From positions 620,001 to 684,000 of the forward strand of contig MU004197.1 in assembly GCA_010093605.1 (NCBI GenBank): a DNA stretch of 64,000 nt, written 5' to 3'. The notes under the pieces are model-generated. The model saw only the letters and a list, made by a program, of their open reading frames with translations. It did not search any database and was not told where the DNA came from. Each line of letters opens with the position of its first letter. Positions within the stretch are counted from its first letter, which is position 1. Source of the stretch: Lophium mytilinum. Its lineage: Eukaryota; Ascomycota; Dothideomycetes; Mytilinidiales; Mytilinidiaceae. A program made the translations under genes and the position numbers. Of the stretch, positions 45,407 to 57,121 are shown piece by piece.

Positions 45407-47495
45407 CGAGTCGGCGAAACTGCAGCACGGTGAGTAGGGAGTTTGGGAAAGGGATTTTTAGGGGAGGTCGCACCCTGCCATGGCGGGCGACGGAGGTGCT
45501 GCAGCAGACAGCGTGTCGGCGTGTGGTGTTGACGGGGCCTAGGTGCAGTCGCAGAGCAGTAGCAGGCAGGAGAATGCAGCGATGGTGAGGGTGGTGAAGG
45601 GGGTTGGAGGTGTCGAGAAGTGAGAAGGGCGGTGTCGCGTTGGAGAGGATACTGGGAGAGAACCCTGCGGGATTGGCAGTGACGTGCGTTGGAAAAGGAG
45701 CTGGCGATGAATTGGGCCAAGCTTCGCACAAGCCTCAGGGCCAATCGAGCGTCCAACGGCCGTCAAATCGACGGCGAGGCTTGATGGCAGCAACGGGCGG
45801 CAATTGCTTGGTGCGAGGCAGAAAATGGACAACGCTGTCGCTGCGCTGGTCTGGTGTTGATGTTTCTGCGCGGTTGCTGTTTTGCATGCGGCGCTTGATG
45901 CATCCCAAATACCACTCGTCCACCACTCGCAGCATTCACTCCTGCAGCCGCCTCTAATCTACACGCCGCCACCATGCCGACCCTGTCCCGCCCGCATCTA
46001 CAGTCGATAAGTAGAGAAATACACACCACCCGGCACACATCTCTCCGTCCTCATGCCTCCTCGCGGACTAAAATAGGACGGCGATGCCCCCTCTCGCCTT
46101 CGTGCCCTGGCCACGCTCAAGTTGAAACACATCGCCCAGCGACGATCGGGAGGCAATCTCTGGCCGCTCATTGCAGGCCCAGCCCGAACTGCAACCGCCA
46201 TTCGCCGCTCGCTGGACGGTCCCTGGAACGCCGGCAGCCAAACCCTGCACCACCGCCAGAACCGCTCCAAACCGCTGCCGCCTGTGCCACACTCGCGAAC
46301 CGGCAGTGGCGAATCCTGCGAAAGAGGGGGGGGAAATGTGGAGAGGCGGTCGTCAGCAGCCTTGGACGCGAAGAGCCTCAGTTGGGAGCTTCGGTCACCG
46401 CGACGTCACTCCCGAAGTCGTTGTCGCACCGGGCGCAGAGCCGTGAGACATGTCATGTTGCCAGCGCGTTCTGCGGCATGAGACGAGGATGTTTGCGCTC
46501 CTTATCGTGATCCGGGGCAGCTAAGCAGCGTGTTCTATCGCGGGGTTGCGGGGCCGGCGAGGCTTCGAGCATGCTGGCTGCAGGTCAGCGGCGTGGATTG
46601 CTTAGATATGTAGGAAGTGCAGAGGAAGACGACGACGGTGACGCGTCTGAACACAGCCCTATCCGTGGTGCAGCTTGACGCGCTACTATCTTGTGGAGAG
46701 GTAGGATCTCAGACCCGGTCAATTGAGTTTATCAGCTGCATATGCGGTCAGAGGCATCGTTTCATTCATGATTGCTATGTAATACTAAGTATATGCTAGA
46801 TAGTAGCTGCAAATGCTAATGGCTATATTCAAGCTATGGATAAGAAGTTATATGCCTGCCGAGGATAAGTAGACCTAAGTTGTCTATGACCAACAACACC
46901 CTTTGAGACATGATATCGAGCGATCGAATTGGCAATGTGGAATTTCATCAGATTCTGAGAGCTTGTTGACCATGCTAGTTGTGCTGCCCGTGCAGTCGAT
47001 GTTCCCTCCGTCCTGCAGCCTCTTCATCGCAGAGTGCAACACCATCAGTGCATTTACCATCTTATCTTTCTAAGCCAAGCCTCACTCAGCCTGTGTCGGT
47101 TTCCGTGCAGCGGGAACCAGCTTAATCAAGTCGGCCATTTACCCGGAATCCTACAGCCGTCTCTCGGACAATTTGAGTTCCAAAGTCTCAGCCCCGTCTG
47201 CTATGCCATCCTCGCGGTCGCATCTATACGACGGTGATTGTGGCATGTGCTTCGAGGTGATGGCGCTAATTCCCCGGATCGTCGGGGCCCTGGACACGTG
47301 GGACGATCTGGTATCGAATACGAGGCCTTGGTTCCAAGCTCGCCATCAGTAAGCGCCGAGCTGAAATGACCGTCTCAGAGGGCAGCCTGTACGCCTGTCT
47401 CATTGGTCGCTGCGGGGTTTTTGTTTGAAGCATAGCTATCGCAATGCTCAGTTGGATTGCATGTTTCGAATAGATATTCATGCAACCGTTCGAAC
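45407..47495. other. 2.1-kb gene-poor stretch
   Basis: Between SMI1 and the DUF7580 gene's 3' end. The SMI1-proximal 1 kb is GC-rich with overlapping Pro/Arg/Ser-rich frames on both strands (for example 45974-46510), which read as composition artefacts. The rest is AT-richer. A long SMI1 promoter and leader is the simplest reading. Confidence 0.4.
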
Positions 47496-49396
47496 CTATA
47501 AGGTATTTTTTCCAAGAAACTGCGCCAGTTCGTCTTGCAGCGGCAACAAGATGCCTTCCACAGCGGCTTGCAGGAAAACGGGGTCCTGGAGACTGCTCCC
47601 AGGGTCGCCGAAGCATCGCAGGCAGTGCGTGACTGCTGCGAGAAAGGCGGCGGATAAATTCTCCCTCTCGACCTCTGTCCATTCGTAGGCCATCGCACAT
47701 ATCGTCCATGGGTTGGATTGGCCGCCAGCTGGAAAAAGCTCACCTTCCTGGTATTTCTCGGCAGAGACGCCAAAGTAGAGCTCCAAGAGAGCCACTGCAA
47801 GCGCGAGAAGGATCGTATTTTTGTTATGGAAGGCGCGGCTTGGGGGTTTTCCATTTGTGATGGCCCCGTTTGAAGCTTCGTGAAAGTTCTGCGTCACATA
47901 AGGATGCTCGATATCAACTGGACGACTGCCATTCGAGATACGATGGAACACGATGTCTTTCTTGCCCCACTGGTCGTTGAACCACGGTGTTGCATTGAGT
48001 TGGAGTGTCGACGATGCGAGTGTGACAGCAAGGCTATATCTTTCTCTCTTGGTAAGTCTGGCTGGCCTTCCATTAACCACCGGTGGGTGTGTCAAGAGTT
48101 CCTCGAGTGTGATGAGCTCACGCCCACCTACTGCCTTCTCTTTGCGAGGCGTTACTGGGTAAGCTCCTCGAAGCTTACCTTTCTCATCTAGGGAAAATCC
48201 GATGCACGGGACAGTGATCTGAAACTTTTGAATGGCGGAGCAAAGGTCATCAATTTCTTGCAAACGTTTGGCGTCGGGTACCGATCCAGGTTCAGGGTCT
48301 GCGGAGTATGGCGGAGGTGGGTTGATCGTGCTGGACCAACTTACCCCTTTGCTTAACCTGGAAGTTGATGTTAGCTATCTGGAATTCCGTAATATATCGT
48401 TCATTCTGATTCTCATTCTTCTAGGAAATAACTGCGTAACTACTCACCTTGGCTTGTAAGGAGAAGGAGCCGGCGAAGATTCTACCGTCTCCTTCTGTTG
48501 GATTTGGATTTCAGCCTCCTGCCATGTCCCAGGATCGCTCGAGAAAGCCACAGTAAAGCAGAATTCTCGACTCATGTCGCCCTTTTTCATCACCACTCCC
48601 GAAGCAACTCCTGAAATGCGCTGTTCCAACTGTAGATTGGTGCAATGCGAAGACCTGCAAGAGCAATTCCATGATTGCACCAGCACTTGGTGCAGGTTCT
48701 TCGCATACGATTGTATCTTTTGTAGTCGCTTCGCGAACGAGGGTTTGGAAGCCTTCCGGAACGGCTCAAGTCTCTCGCTCCGATCCGTGAACCTCTCCAA
48801 TTCTTTGTTGCACTCGTCCAACTCCTCCAGCAGACCCTTGATATGCTTCTTGTTCATCCCAAACCGCACCCGTTTCCGAAATTCGTATTTCTGGTTTGCC
48901 TGGCGGGGATTCGCTATGAGCATTGCTTCGAGTTCATTCCTGGTAAGCTAGGAAGCATTTGCGGTCAGCGACGTTCACCCCAAGCAAGGAATGTGGAGGG
49001 CCTGCATACATTACTCGCCCGTTCTAGATCCAACTTGCTCGCGATCTTCTTCATGATCCTCTCGATATCCTGAATAGTGCCCTGGTACGCCTGATACGAC
49101 TCCGCAAGCTTCTCTTGCAGCTTCTCCGCCATAGACTCCTCCTTCCACAGCTCGCCATTTGGGTCCGCAATCATCTCTGCGAGGTCGAATTCTGTCGTTA
49201 TTGGGGCGAGTAGCAGCCGTAAGGTCTGCTCGTAGTGGACATGCTGGTTTCGCAGCTTCCGAATGAACTGGGGGAGTTCTCGTTCCCATCTTAGAAATGC
49301 CTTGACGGGATCTAGGCCGTCATTGTAGTCTTCGAGCGCTGAGATGAAGAGTGGCATTACCGCCAGGATCAGCCCGGCAACTTCGGCTCCACTCAT
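47496..49396 (-). CDS. DUF7580-type fungal protein
   Basis: Three exons (49396..49010, 48947..48448, 48357..47496) close in phase to give 582 aa. The N-terminus MSGAEVAGLILAVMPLFISAL and the helical region behind it (RWERELPQFIRKLRNQHVHYEQTL broken by loops) resemble helical HeLo-like domains found at the front of fungal signalling and cell-death proteins. The middle is charged and coiled (KRVRFGMNKKHIKGLLEELDE). The C-terminal half, from about 340, has RLTKRERYSLAVTLASS, QLNATPWFND and CAMAYEWTEVERENL, which I assign to DUF7580. The biochemical role is unknown. It is transcribed divergently from the twin-macro gene with 442 bp between starts, so the two may be co-regulated. Confidence 0.85.
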
Positions 49397-49838
49397 GGCT
49401 GGACATGCATAGCAGGTGCTCTACAGTCCGAAGCATTCCTAGGACATGGAGTAGGGAATATCATGGAGGAGAGTTTGTAAGCTTGTGGGGTGAGGGGAGA
49501 CGAGAGATGCCTCTGCGACGCTATTACCATGCGGGCTGTGTACCAGCCCCATCGACCGGGCTTCATATTCATGTCAACAATCTGGGATCTTGAGTAAGGA
49601 TAGATCAAGTTGTAATATCCATAGAACTCAAGATTAGAACTTCCAATATTGTGTAGCGCATTTAAGACCGCATGGAGAATAGAGAAATAATACCATTATT
49701 CATTCCATAACCGGCATAGCTTACCATCAAGATAGCGGAGGCCGTTTGGCGGGACAGACTTCAGCCAGTCTGCCTCGCTGGCATCAGGAAGTTTTATCAA
49801 CGAAGAAAGTCTCGCATTCATTATGTTCCCATCCGATC
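49397..49838. promoter_or_regulatory. 442-bp divergent promoter
   Basis: This gap separates the ATG of the DUF7580 gene from the ATG of the twin-macro gene. The centre (49600-49720) is AT-rich. A shared control region for both is likely from geometry, but no specific motif is proven. Confidence 0.5.
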
Positions 49839-52800
49839 ATGTCGGATATCAGATTAGGCACCGCTGCCTGTGTGCTCCAATTTCAGTCCCTCTCCAACGG
49901 CCTTCAGACCGGCGATGACGCCGCCAGGGAACATATCACCCCGGAAGCACTCGAAGACGAGCATGGCCGCTTTAGGGTCTGGTCTGGGAACCTTGGAGCC
50001 CTCCAAAAAGGTCACAGCTCCTTGGATTACCGCCTCCGCGACTCACCACTGCTGCAAACCAATATACTGAAGTTGCTCGGAGAACTCCGGGCCAATCTCT
50101 CGGAGGCTCTCGCTGTGGTTTCTGGTAGCCGCTTACCCTACGAGAAGCAAGCTAAATATGAGAGCGAAGATGACGACGATGACTGGAGCCAGAATGAGGA
50201 AGACAGCGACGAGGACGATGACGGAGGACCCCCAAAGTCCGAGCTTGAGCAAAGATTCCTCGACACCGTTGATATAATCGACAATCTGTACAAGCTTTCT
50301 GTCAGGATTCGGTCTCCAACACTTCGCTCAAGGTCCTTGAAAGCTGCGTCTTTTAGACCAACGGATCCGGACACTGGCGTCGATACCTTTGAGCAGTATG
50401 CTCTCTTCGATGAGAAGTACACGCGGGAGCTGCTTAAATATTTCCGCCAATCTACTTCGGAGGTGGAGGATCCAGCGGATGAGTATCTCGTCGAACGCTT
50501 GAGTAAAGCTATTACTCTCAGAAGGCGTCAATTCAAGTACTGGCGACGACACCGAGATAAACTTGGGGGGTCCTCTACCGCCACTGATGCTATGCTGAAG
50601 CCGGTGCCAGTAACCCCAGACTTCTTGAGTCCTCAGCCCACACCGCAGGACGGCCAAGGAGAGCAAGAGCCGGTCCAACATACACCTTTGGCACGGAGCG
50701 AATGGGCTCCACTGTCTATGCTGTCAGGTACAGAGGCTACTCAGCACCATCGCTCACTCGATGAGATAGTGGACAGTCAATCGGTGACTTCTTACGCTAC
50801 TACCACACGAGACCTGACGGGACATGGTATTGACCTTCCTCCCCCTCCCAAACAGGCAATCGAAGACCGAGATTTCGAGTGCCCTTACTGCTACATTATC
50901 TGCCCGGCTCGTTATGGCAGAGGTCGCGCTTGGAGAACACATCTCTTACAAGACCTGCAACCATATGTCTGCACCTATGAGGATTGTACAGTTGGTGATC
51001 AGCTATTCCGGAGCCGCCGGGAATGGATTGAACATGAAGCCGGACACAGAAAGCTATGGCGATGTCCAGAGCACAAGAATTCCATTTACAAATCGAAAGC
51101 CGGGCTTGAAGATCATCTCCACGCCGAACACCCAGGAACCTTTCCAGAGGACCACATCAAGAGCATCTTGAGCATTGGAGAAACAACTTCCGTTGACTTA
51201 CGCCCGAAGTGTCCCTTATGCCTAGCTAATGCAACTATGGAGGGCGGGCTGCAAAATCACATTGCGAACCACCTAGAGAGATTCGCTGCATTTGCGCTCC
51301 CCAAGGACATCGATACAGCGGACGACCATTCTGATGCAGGAAGTGGTATTGCATCACGCGGGAGAAGTGAAGCGTACAGCGGCTCGCAAGACCTCAGTGT
51401 CAGCTCTGAAGGTGTAGATCTAGTTGATTGGGGTGCGATTGAGGGAGATACTCGATCTGGCGTTTTAATATCCAAGATAGAACGACTTGCTGGCAAGGTA
51501 GAGTCTCTTGACGCACAATTACCGACCCCGAAACCAGGGAACAAGCTCTTCAGCGATCTACTTCATCGCCTTCCTGATTCCAGAGATCAGAGAATGGACA
51601 TCTTCCTGTCTTCAGGCGAACTAGACAAACCTCCTCCTCCAAGCGAGAATACGATACCAGATTTAGTTGGTTTAGATCTGGAGACAACGGGGAGAACCCG
51701 TACTGCCAGACTGAATTTTGCAAACCTACCTCAAAGCAGTAGTGATCTACAGGCAGGTCTATTGCAACAATTTCTGGAGGCGCGCCCTGGCTACCGATCG
51801 ATGTCTGGGCTGAAATTCACCGAGGATAAATGTAGCGGTCACGCAAAATTCACAAATATCACCTCCGCAACGAACGCATTGGAAGCCATAGATGGCTCTA
51901 TATTCCCAGGAGTTATTTTCAGTATAGACGAGAACGTCGGCCCTGTCACTCGCTTTGCAGAGTTGCCTACGCTGACATCCGAATCATCAGATCGAGGAGA
52001 TGATGATTCAGATTCGTTGGTCGGTATCAAGCCTCAACGACGCAACCAAGTTGAGCATGGGCCTGCCTCTGACCCTCCTAATAAAAATCTGAAGGAATCC
52101 ACGCCGCTTTCGGGAATTCCCACTCTTCAGCAACTTTACAGTGGACAAACGATTCCGCGCAATAGCCGGCGCGACCAAAACGAAGCGTTCAATAACACTG
52201 TCTGCCTTGTGTTCACAGACATAACTGTACTCCACGTCGACGCAATCGTCAACCCCGTTGGCCGCAACCTGGCCAAAGTCGGGTCGGACCTAGGTCGTCT
52301 GGTACATAAGATCGCAGGTCCAGGATTACAGAAAGAGATAGACTCTATACAACGCCTTTACTCCACAGGCGAGGTGGTGATGACGGATGCGTACAATCTT
52401 CCGTGCAAAAAGATTATTCATGCCGTTAGGCCGCATTATGCATCCACGATGGAAGAAGTCTCTCGTGGCCTTCTTACGGAATGCTATAGACGTGCTTTAG
52501 AAACGGCCGAGCAGAACCAGCTGAGGACTATTGCGTTCCCAACGCTTAGCGCCGGCGGATTCGGGTTTCCTTCGTCAAAGGCCGCGACGGTGGCCATTCG
52601 GACAGTTAGAGATTATTTGGAAAGTGGAAGGGGAGCCTTACTCGATCGGATCATCTTTTGTGTTTTCACAGAGCGAGACTGGCAGACATATTGGGATACC
52701 TTGCCGTAAGCTCATTCTAGATTTCCGTTGTCATTCCTACCGTAGAATCGTTGGCTAATATGTTTACAATAGGATTTTCTTCCCCCCCAAGTCGAAATAC

Positions 52801-55800
52801 TCCTCAATTATTTTACCCGACCAGTCAGGTATCTCTGGCAACGACAACGCTGTCAATTCAGTCGATCCTGTCTCCACAAGTACCATCAAACCGTACTTCG
52901 AGCATCGATATTCGGCGTATGTATGGGAACTGAAAGAACTGCATGAACAGATCGAAGGCGTTGCAGAAGATCTCATAGTCTTCCGCGACAAAGTACCTGA
53001 CTTCCAAGAGACTAGCATCAGAGAACTAGTCTTCATAACTTCAACACTAGCAGAGCTGGAGAAACTGTTCGAGGGGTCTTCCACTATACACAGCATGACA
53101 GAACGAAGAGCAGCAGACCTTGATCTTATCTGCTGCGTTCTACGGAACGTCGCTGGTGGTATTCATGAGATTGTCATGCAGACAACCTATACTAGGAATA
53201 TTGGTGTTCCAACGCACAAAGATATCTGGGAAGGCTACATCTTTCATCTGCAGAATACTCAGGGCCTTACGTTCGTTGAGCTTACGGAGCTTTGCGGAAA
53301 TTTCCTCCAGAGCCTCTCCGATATCCTTAAGCTGTATGCGATGCTACTCCCACACTAAAACTTGGACTAATGAGTACTTAGAAACGGAAGAGAACCCGAC
53401 GATATGAGTTTATTACGAGACAAGTTATCTCGGTATCGCCTGAATCAGTCTGGCGGAGGTGTCCAACACGTCCCTACGAAAGTATTCGACGAAGCACTAC
53501 TTGCCCGGGGATTCAGCGCCGAGGCTTGGGAGAGCAAGGAACGTCAAGCCAACCTACTCAGGGCCAGCGACATCCCTTCCTTGAGCCGCCTGTACCAACT
53601 AGGCGAATTGGACGAGAATATGCCCACGAGTCAATCACCAAGCAGTCAAGCCAATAGCACAGTCTGTCTCATCAGACACAACATTACTCGTCTCCAGGTC
53701 GATGTCATTGTCAACTCAACGGACATGGCATTCGCCGGAGTCGGTACCCTTGATCGGGCAATATTTAAGGCTGGAGGGTTGACAATGCAAGAAGACTGCT
53801 CTAAGTTTGGCATGCTCAAGGAAGGCGGCGTTCGGCTCACCCAGGGATACTTGCTTCCATGCAGGCACGTCATACACACTGTACCGCCAGAATATTTCAG
53901 CGAGAAGTCGATGTCATTGTTAGGCAAATGCTACCAGAACGCTCTCAAGATGGCAGTCGATATTGGGGCCCGGACTATCGCGTTTCCCGCCATTGGAGCA
54001 GGGGAACTTCGATACCCAAGCGAATCGGCTCAGGTCGGCATGGCGGAGGTTCGCAAATTTCTGGACGAGAATAGAATCACTAAGATCGAGAAGATTATTT
54101 TCTGCGTGTATGGAGACTATGAGGAGAATACATACAAGAAAATGCTTCCGTAAGTCTATCCTAATCACCTCCATATCTTGGACACTCCAAGTTGAGCTCC
54201 ACCATACTAGTCCAGTACAAGTTTTTGACATCATTCAGGCAATTCTTCCCTCCAATCGATCATAATGTCAACAAGGCTTTGGCCGAGATCGGCGCCGAAA
54301 GAATAGTTGAAAGGCGACTCGAATCAATTGGCAGCACCCCAATCCAAATACCCAGCAGAAACCGGAACTCTCAATATACCCTTAGACCAAGTGCAGAAGG
54401 GTCAAAAGGGCAGAAAAGCGTCAAGTTCTCACATTCTCCAAACACAACTCCGCCACGTCCACTAAACCCCGATGAGATAGAAGCTGTTGAGAGATTCGAA
54501 GCACATGCGAACAGCTGTGACCACTGCGAGGATCCAATACACGTCTACCGGACCTATGGAAGCCTCTGCGAAGACGGGAATAGTCTCGCAGAAGAGGTAG
54601 CAGAGCTTCTATTCATCGAATCAGGCGGCAATGTCTACAGTACAGCGCTGCAAAATGGCCATCGAGTCGAGCTTGACTTCCCAGATGCTTACGGAGTGAC
54701 CAAGCGCCTGCTCAGGGCGATAAACGAAAGCATACGCGAGCCGGGTAGGGGTTCCTTCGTCAAGACGTGGTATACTCCAACTCCTCAAAGCGACTCCGAA
54801 GATCTGCAATGGAAGGAGTCTCCGACAAAGGAAGACGCTCCGCCAGAGGTGTGGAGTAAAGACTGGGACTCGTTTGAAGCTGTGAACTATGGCAGCGAAC
54901 CATTACAAACGAAATATCCGTTTGCAGCAGATGCAGATACCAAAGAGGTTATAGAGAAGACGAGCGACCAGCCTACAGCTCGGGAAACCCACGCCAGGTT
55001 CTCCGATCCTCCACATGAGCAGCTCGGCGGTGTTGAGTCCCAAGCCAGCAATAGGGAAAGCATCCCATCGCGAACGCGGTCACCTCCCCCGATAGGGCCG
55101 CCATACGATCTCCAGCCTCTTCTGGAAGGCCTGATCCACGGCCGTGCTAGCAAAGAAGCTTTTGAACCCCACGCCGACAGTAGTGAAAGCTTTCCAGCCG
55201 AGCTGCTAGAGGGGCACTATTCATACACGGATCCCGCCGGGATGTATAGAGATACTATTTCCTGGCGAGGGACCAAACAGCCTACAGATCTGAAGCCTTC
55301 TGATCCCGACACTAAGAAATCCGGTTCCTTAGCAATACCCGCCCGCGGCAGCCAAAAGAGCATCTTGCGGCAACCTACCCCGAAATTCCCGGAAGACGCC
55401 AATGTGATACGAGAAGGCGCTGCTCCAGCCAAGGGCGCGGAACCCAAAGGAGTACCAGCCGGAGCCCGGTGGACCAAGATCGACCGACGTCTCGTCAACC
55501 CTGCGGCTTTGGACGAGGCAAAAGAGCGGTTCGAAGAGCGCATCGACTCCGTCGTCGTTTTACGCGTGCTGACGAAAGAGGAGATCCAAGCGCTGGCAAC
55601 TCGCACAGAGCAGATCCGTGAGTCGAGAACGGACGAGTGGCTTGAGAAGCGTCAGGAAGCAAGACGGGGTTCCTTCGACGGAGTATCCAAGCCTAGCAAA
55701 GGGCAGCGCACGCGGTTGACTACGCTTGACCGGCAACTCGTGAGTCCTGAGGCATTGAAAGAAGCTGGAGAGAACTTTGAGGAGCGTCTGGATAGCGTTG

Positions 55801-56315
55801 TTGTACGACGCGGCTTGAGCGAAGAGGAAATTGAGGAGCTTGCGGATCGGACGAGAAAACTTCGGGACGCGAGACCTGCCGCGTTCACGATCGAAGCGCC
55901 TTCGCAGCTCTCATCAGTACAGGTTTCTACAAAGCCACCTCAGCCCCAGAAACCGGATGATCCGCGGGATCATTTCATGGAAGATGGGGGCAAGAAATAC
56001 CCCGGGAAGACCGTGTCGGCAGCAGAACTCTTCGCTCTCCCCGAACTGCGCCGTAATTTTGAGGCTCCCTCTCGCTCGTCAACGGGGTCGCCGCATGTCC
56101 TACCCAGCAGCTATCTCAATCAAGTCAAGGGAGAGTATGCGGACCAGCCTGATGTTGTTGGACGCTTCCAGCAGGTGCTAAGAGATTTCCAGAGCGGGCG
56201 GATCGATTCGCCTGCTGCTTTACATGAGATCTCTAAGCTTTTTGAGGGAAAGCCGGACCTGATTCGAGGTTTCAATATTTTCTTGCCGCCTGGATACAGG
56301 ACCGAGGAGTCGTGA
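49839..56315 (+). CDS. giant twin-macro-domain protein with C2H2, RRM-like and PAH domains
   Basis: Four exons (49839..52705, 52773..53333, 53382..54149, 54239..56315) close in phase: 2090 aa. The start is MSDIRLGTAACVLQFQSL; in-frame sequence upstream has no ATG. Order: fungal N-terminal helical domain (1-230, with acidic run); C2H2-like fingers (345-485: FECPYCYIICPA, CTYEDC, CPLCLANATMEGG); RRM-like segment (620-700); macro domain 1 (785-955: VDAIVNPVGRN, IIHAVRPHY, TIAFPTLSAGGFGFP); helical linker (956-1142); macro domain 2 (1234-1398: VDVIVNSTDMA, VIHTVPPEY, TIAFPAIGAGELRYP); Cys/His motif near 1480; duplicated DUF8035-like motif (1809-1856, 1891-1942); C-terminal PAH (2019-2088: YLNQVKGEYADQPDVV, PGYR). 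Macro domains bind ADP-ribose; PAH domains bind repressor peptides as in Sin3. I infer a nuclear ADP-ribose-linked regulator. Confidence 0.85.
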
Positions 56316-56647
56316 TTGGAGCGAGCTTAGTCATAGGCCCTGTTTGGATAATGGGATAGAGCTTGTTGAGACTATTAATACAACGTGTTTGAAACTGGGG
56401 ATAGTCGCAGTGTTCCCTAATGTTCCCCTGTCTCATGATCCTATTCTTTCACTGGAACAGTCAAAATGAGGCAACTCCTTCCAAGGTCAATGATCGCTAC
56501 GCGCTCTCTCCTCTCGGCGAGCCACTCCAGCGTTCCTCGCGCCTACCAAGATTTCATTGCCGTCGCTGTCTGCTAGCTTTTGCTGACTCATTTTCCTCGG
56601 ACACCTTTCTTCCCCTAAATCGGTACCAAAGTCCCACGCAGCATAGC
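56316..56647. other. convergent 3' region
   Basis: A 332-bp gap between the stops of the giant gene and the small membrane-protein gene. Nothing beyond 3' UTR sequence is recognised. Confidence 0.4.
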
Positions 56648-57121
56648 TTATTCCACAGCTGCATCCCCTTGGTATCTGCACCTAGTCTCGCATCCCGGAA
56701 GCTCTAAGATGGTCTTTCCTGCCCTGCATACTGCCTCGTCGGGGTAGGCCTTCCACTCCTGATTTGCCAAATGTTCAACACTCTGCTCAGCCCCCTTCGT
56801 GAGCGGGATGTCGTCCATTTTGACCCAGCCTAAGACGCTCAGGTTTGCCGCGTCGTAGAATACACGCAACACGTCATCTGTAAGGGACGTCGCGTTCTCC
56901 GGGCAGGCGATGCAGCCATTGCTCGCACAGCAGTTCGTAGCTAGCGCAGGTGTCGGAACCTCTGGTATAATGCACGTGCTGGCGTTGGCTTTAGCGTACT
57001 CGTATTTCATGCGCTCCATGTCCAATTGGAACGCGCGGTCCATAACGAAGAACATAATTGAAAGGAACCCGAAGAAAAACCCGAGGGGAATGAAGGCCAG
57101 TACCAGCAGGATGCAGCACAT
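56648..57121 (-). CDS. small Cys-rich single-pass membrane protein
   Basis: I start it at [19 protein letters not shown] (57121), giving 157 aa; the frame opens 12 codons earlier but only with GTG. A TATAAAT element at 57227-57221 lies about 100 bp upstream and supports a nearby transcription start. Residues 1-28 form one hydrophobic anchor. The rest holds paired cysteines ([13 protein letters not shown] and CETRC) and N-glycosylation sites (NAS, NAT, NLS), so it probably faces the lumen or cell exterior. No family is recognised. Confidence 0.6.

Noticed and set aside
45974-46510. 178-codon plus-strand frame starting MPTLSRPHLQ
   Set aside because: GC-rich region with equally long overlapping frames on both strands and all phases; Pro/Arg/Ser composition is a base-composition artefact.
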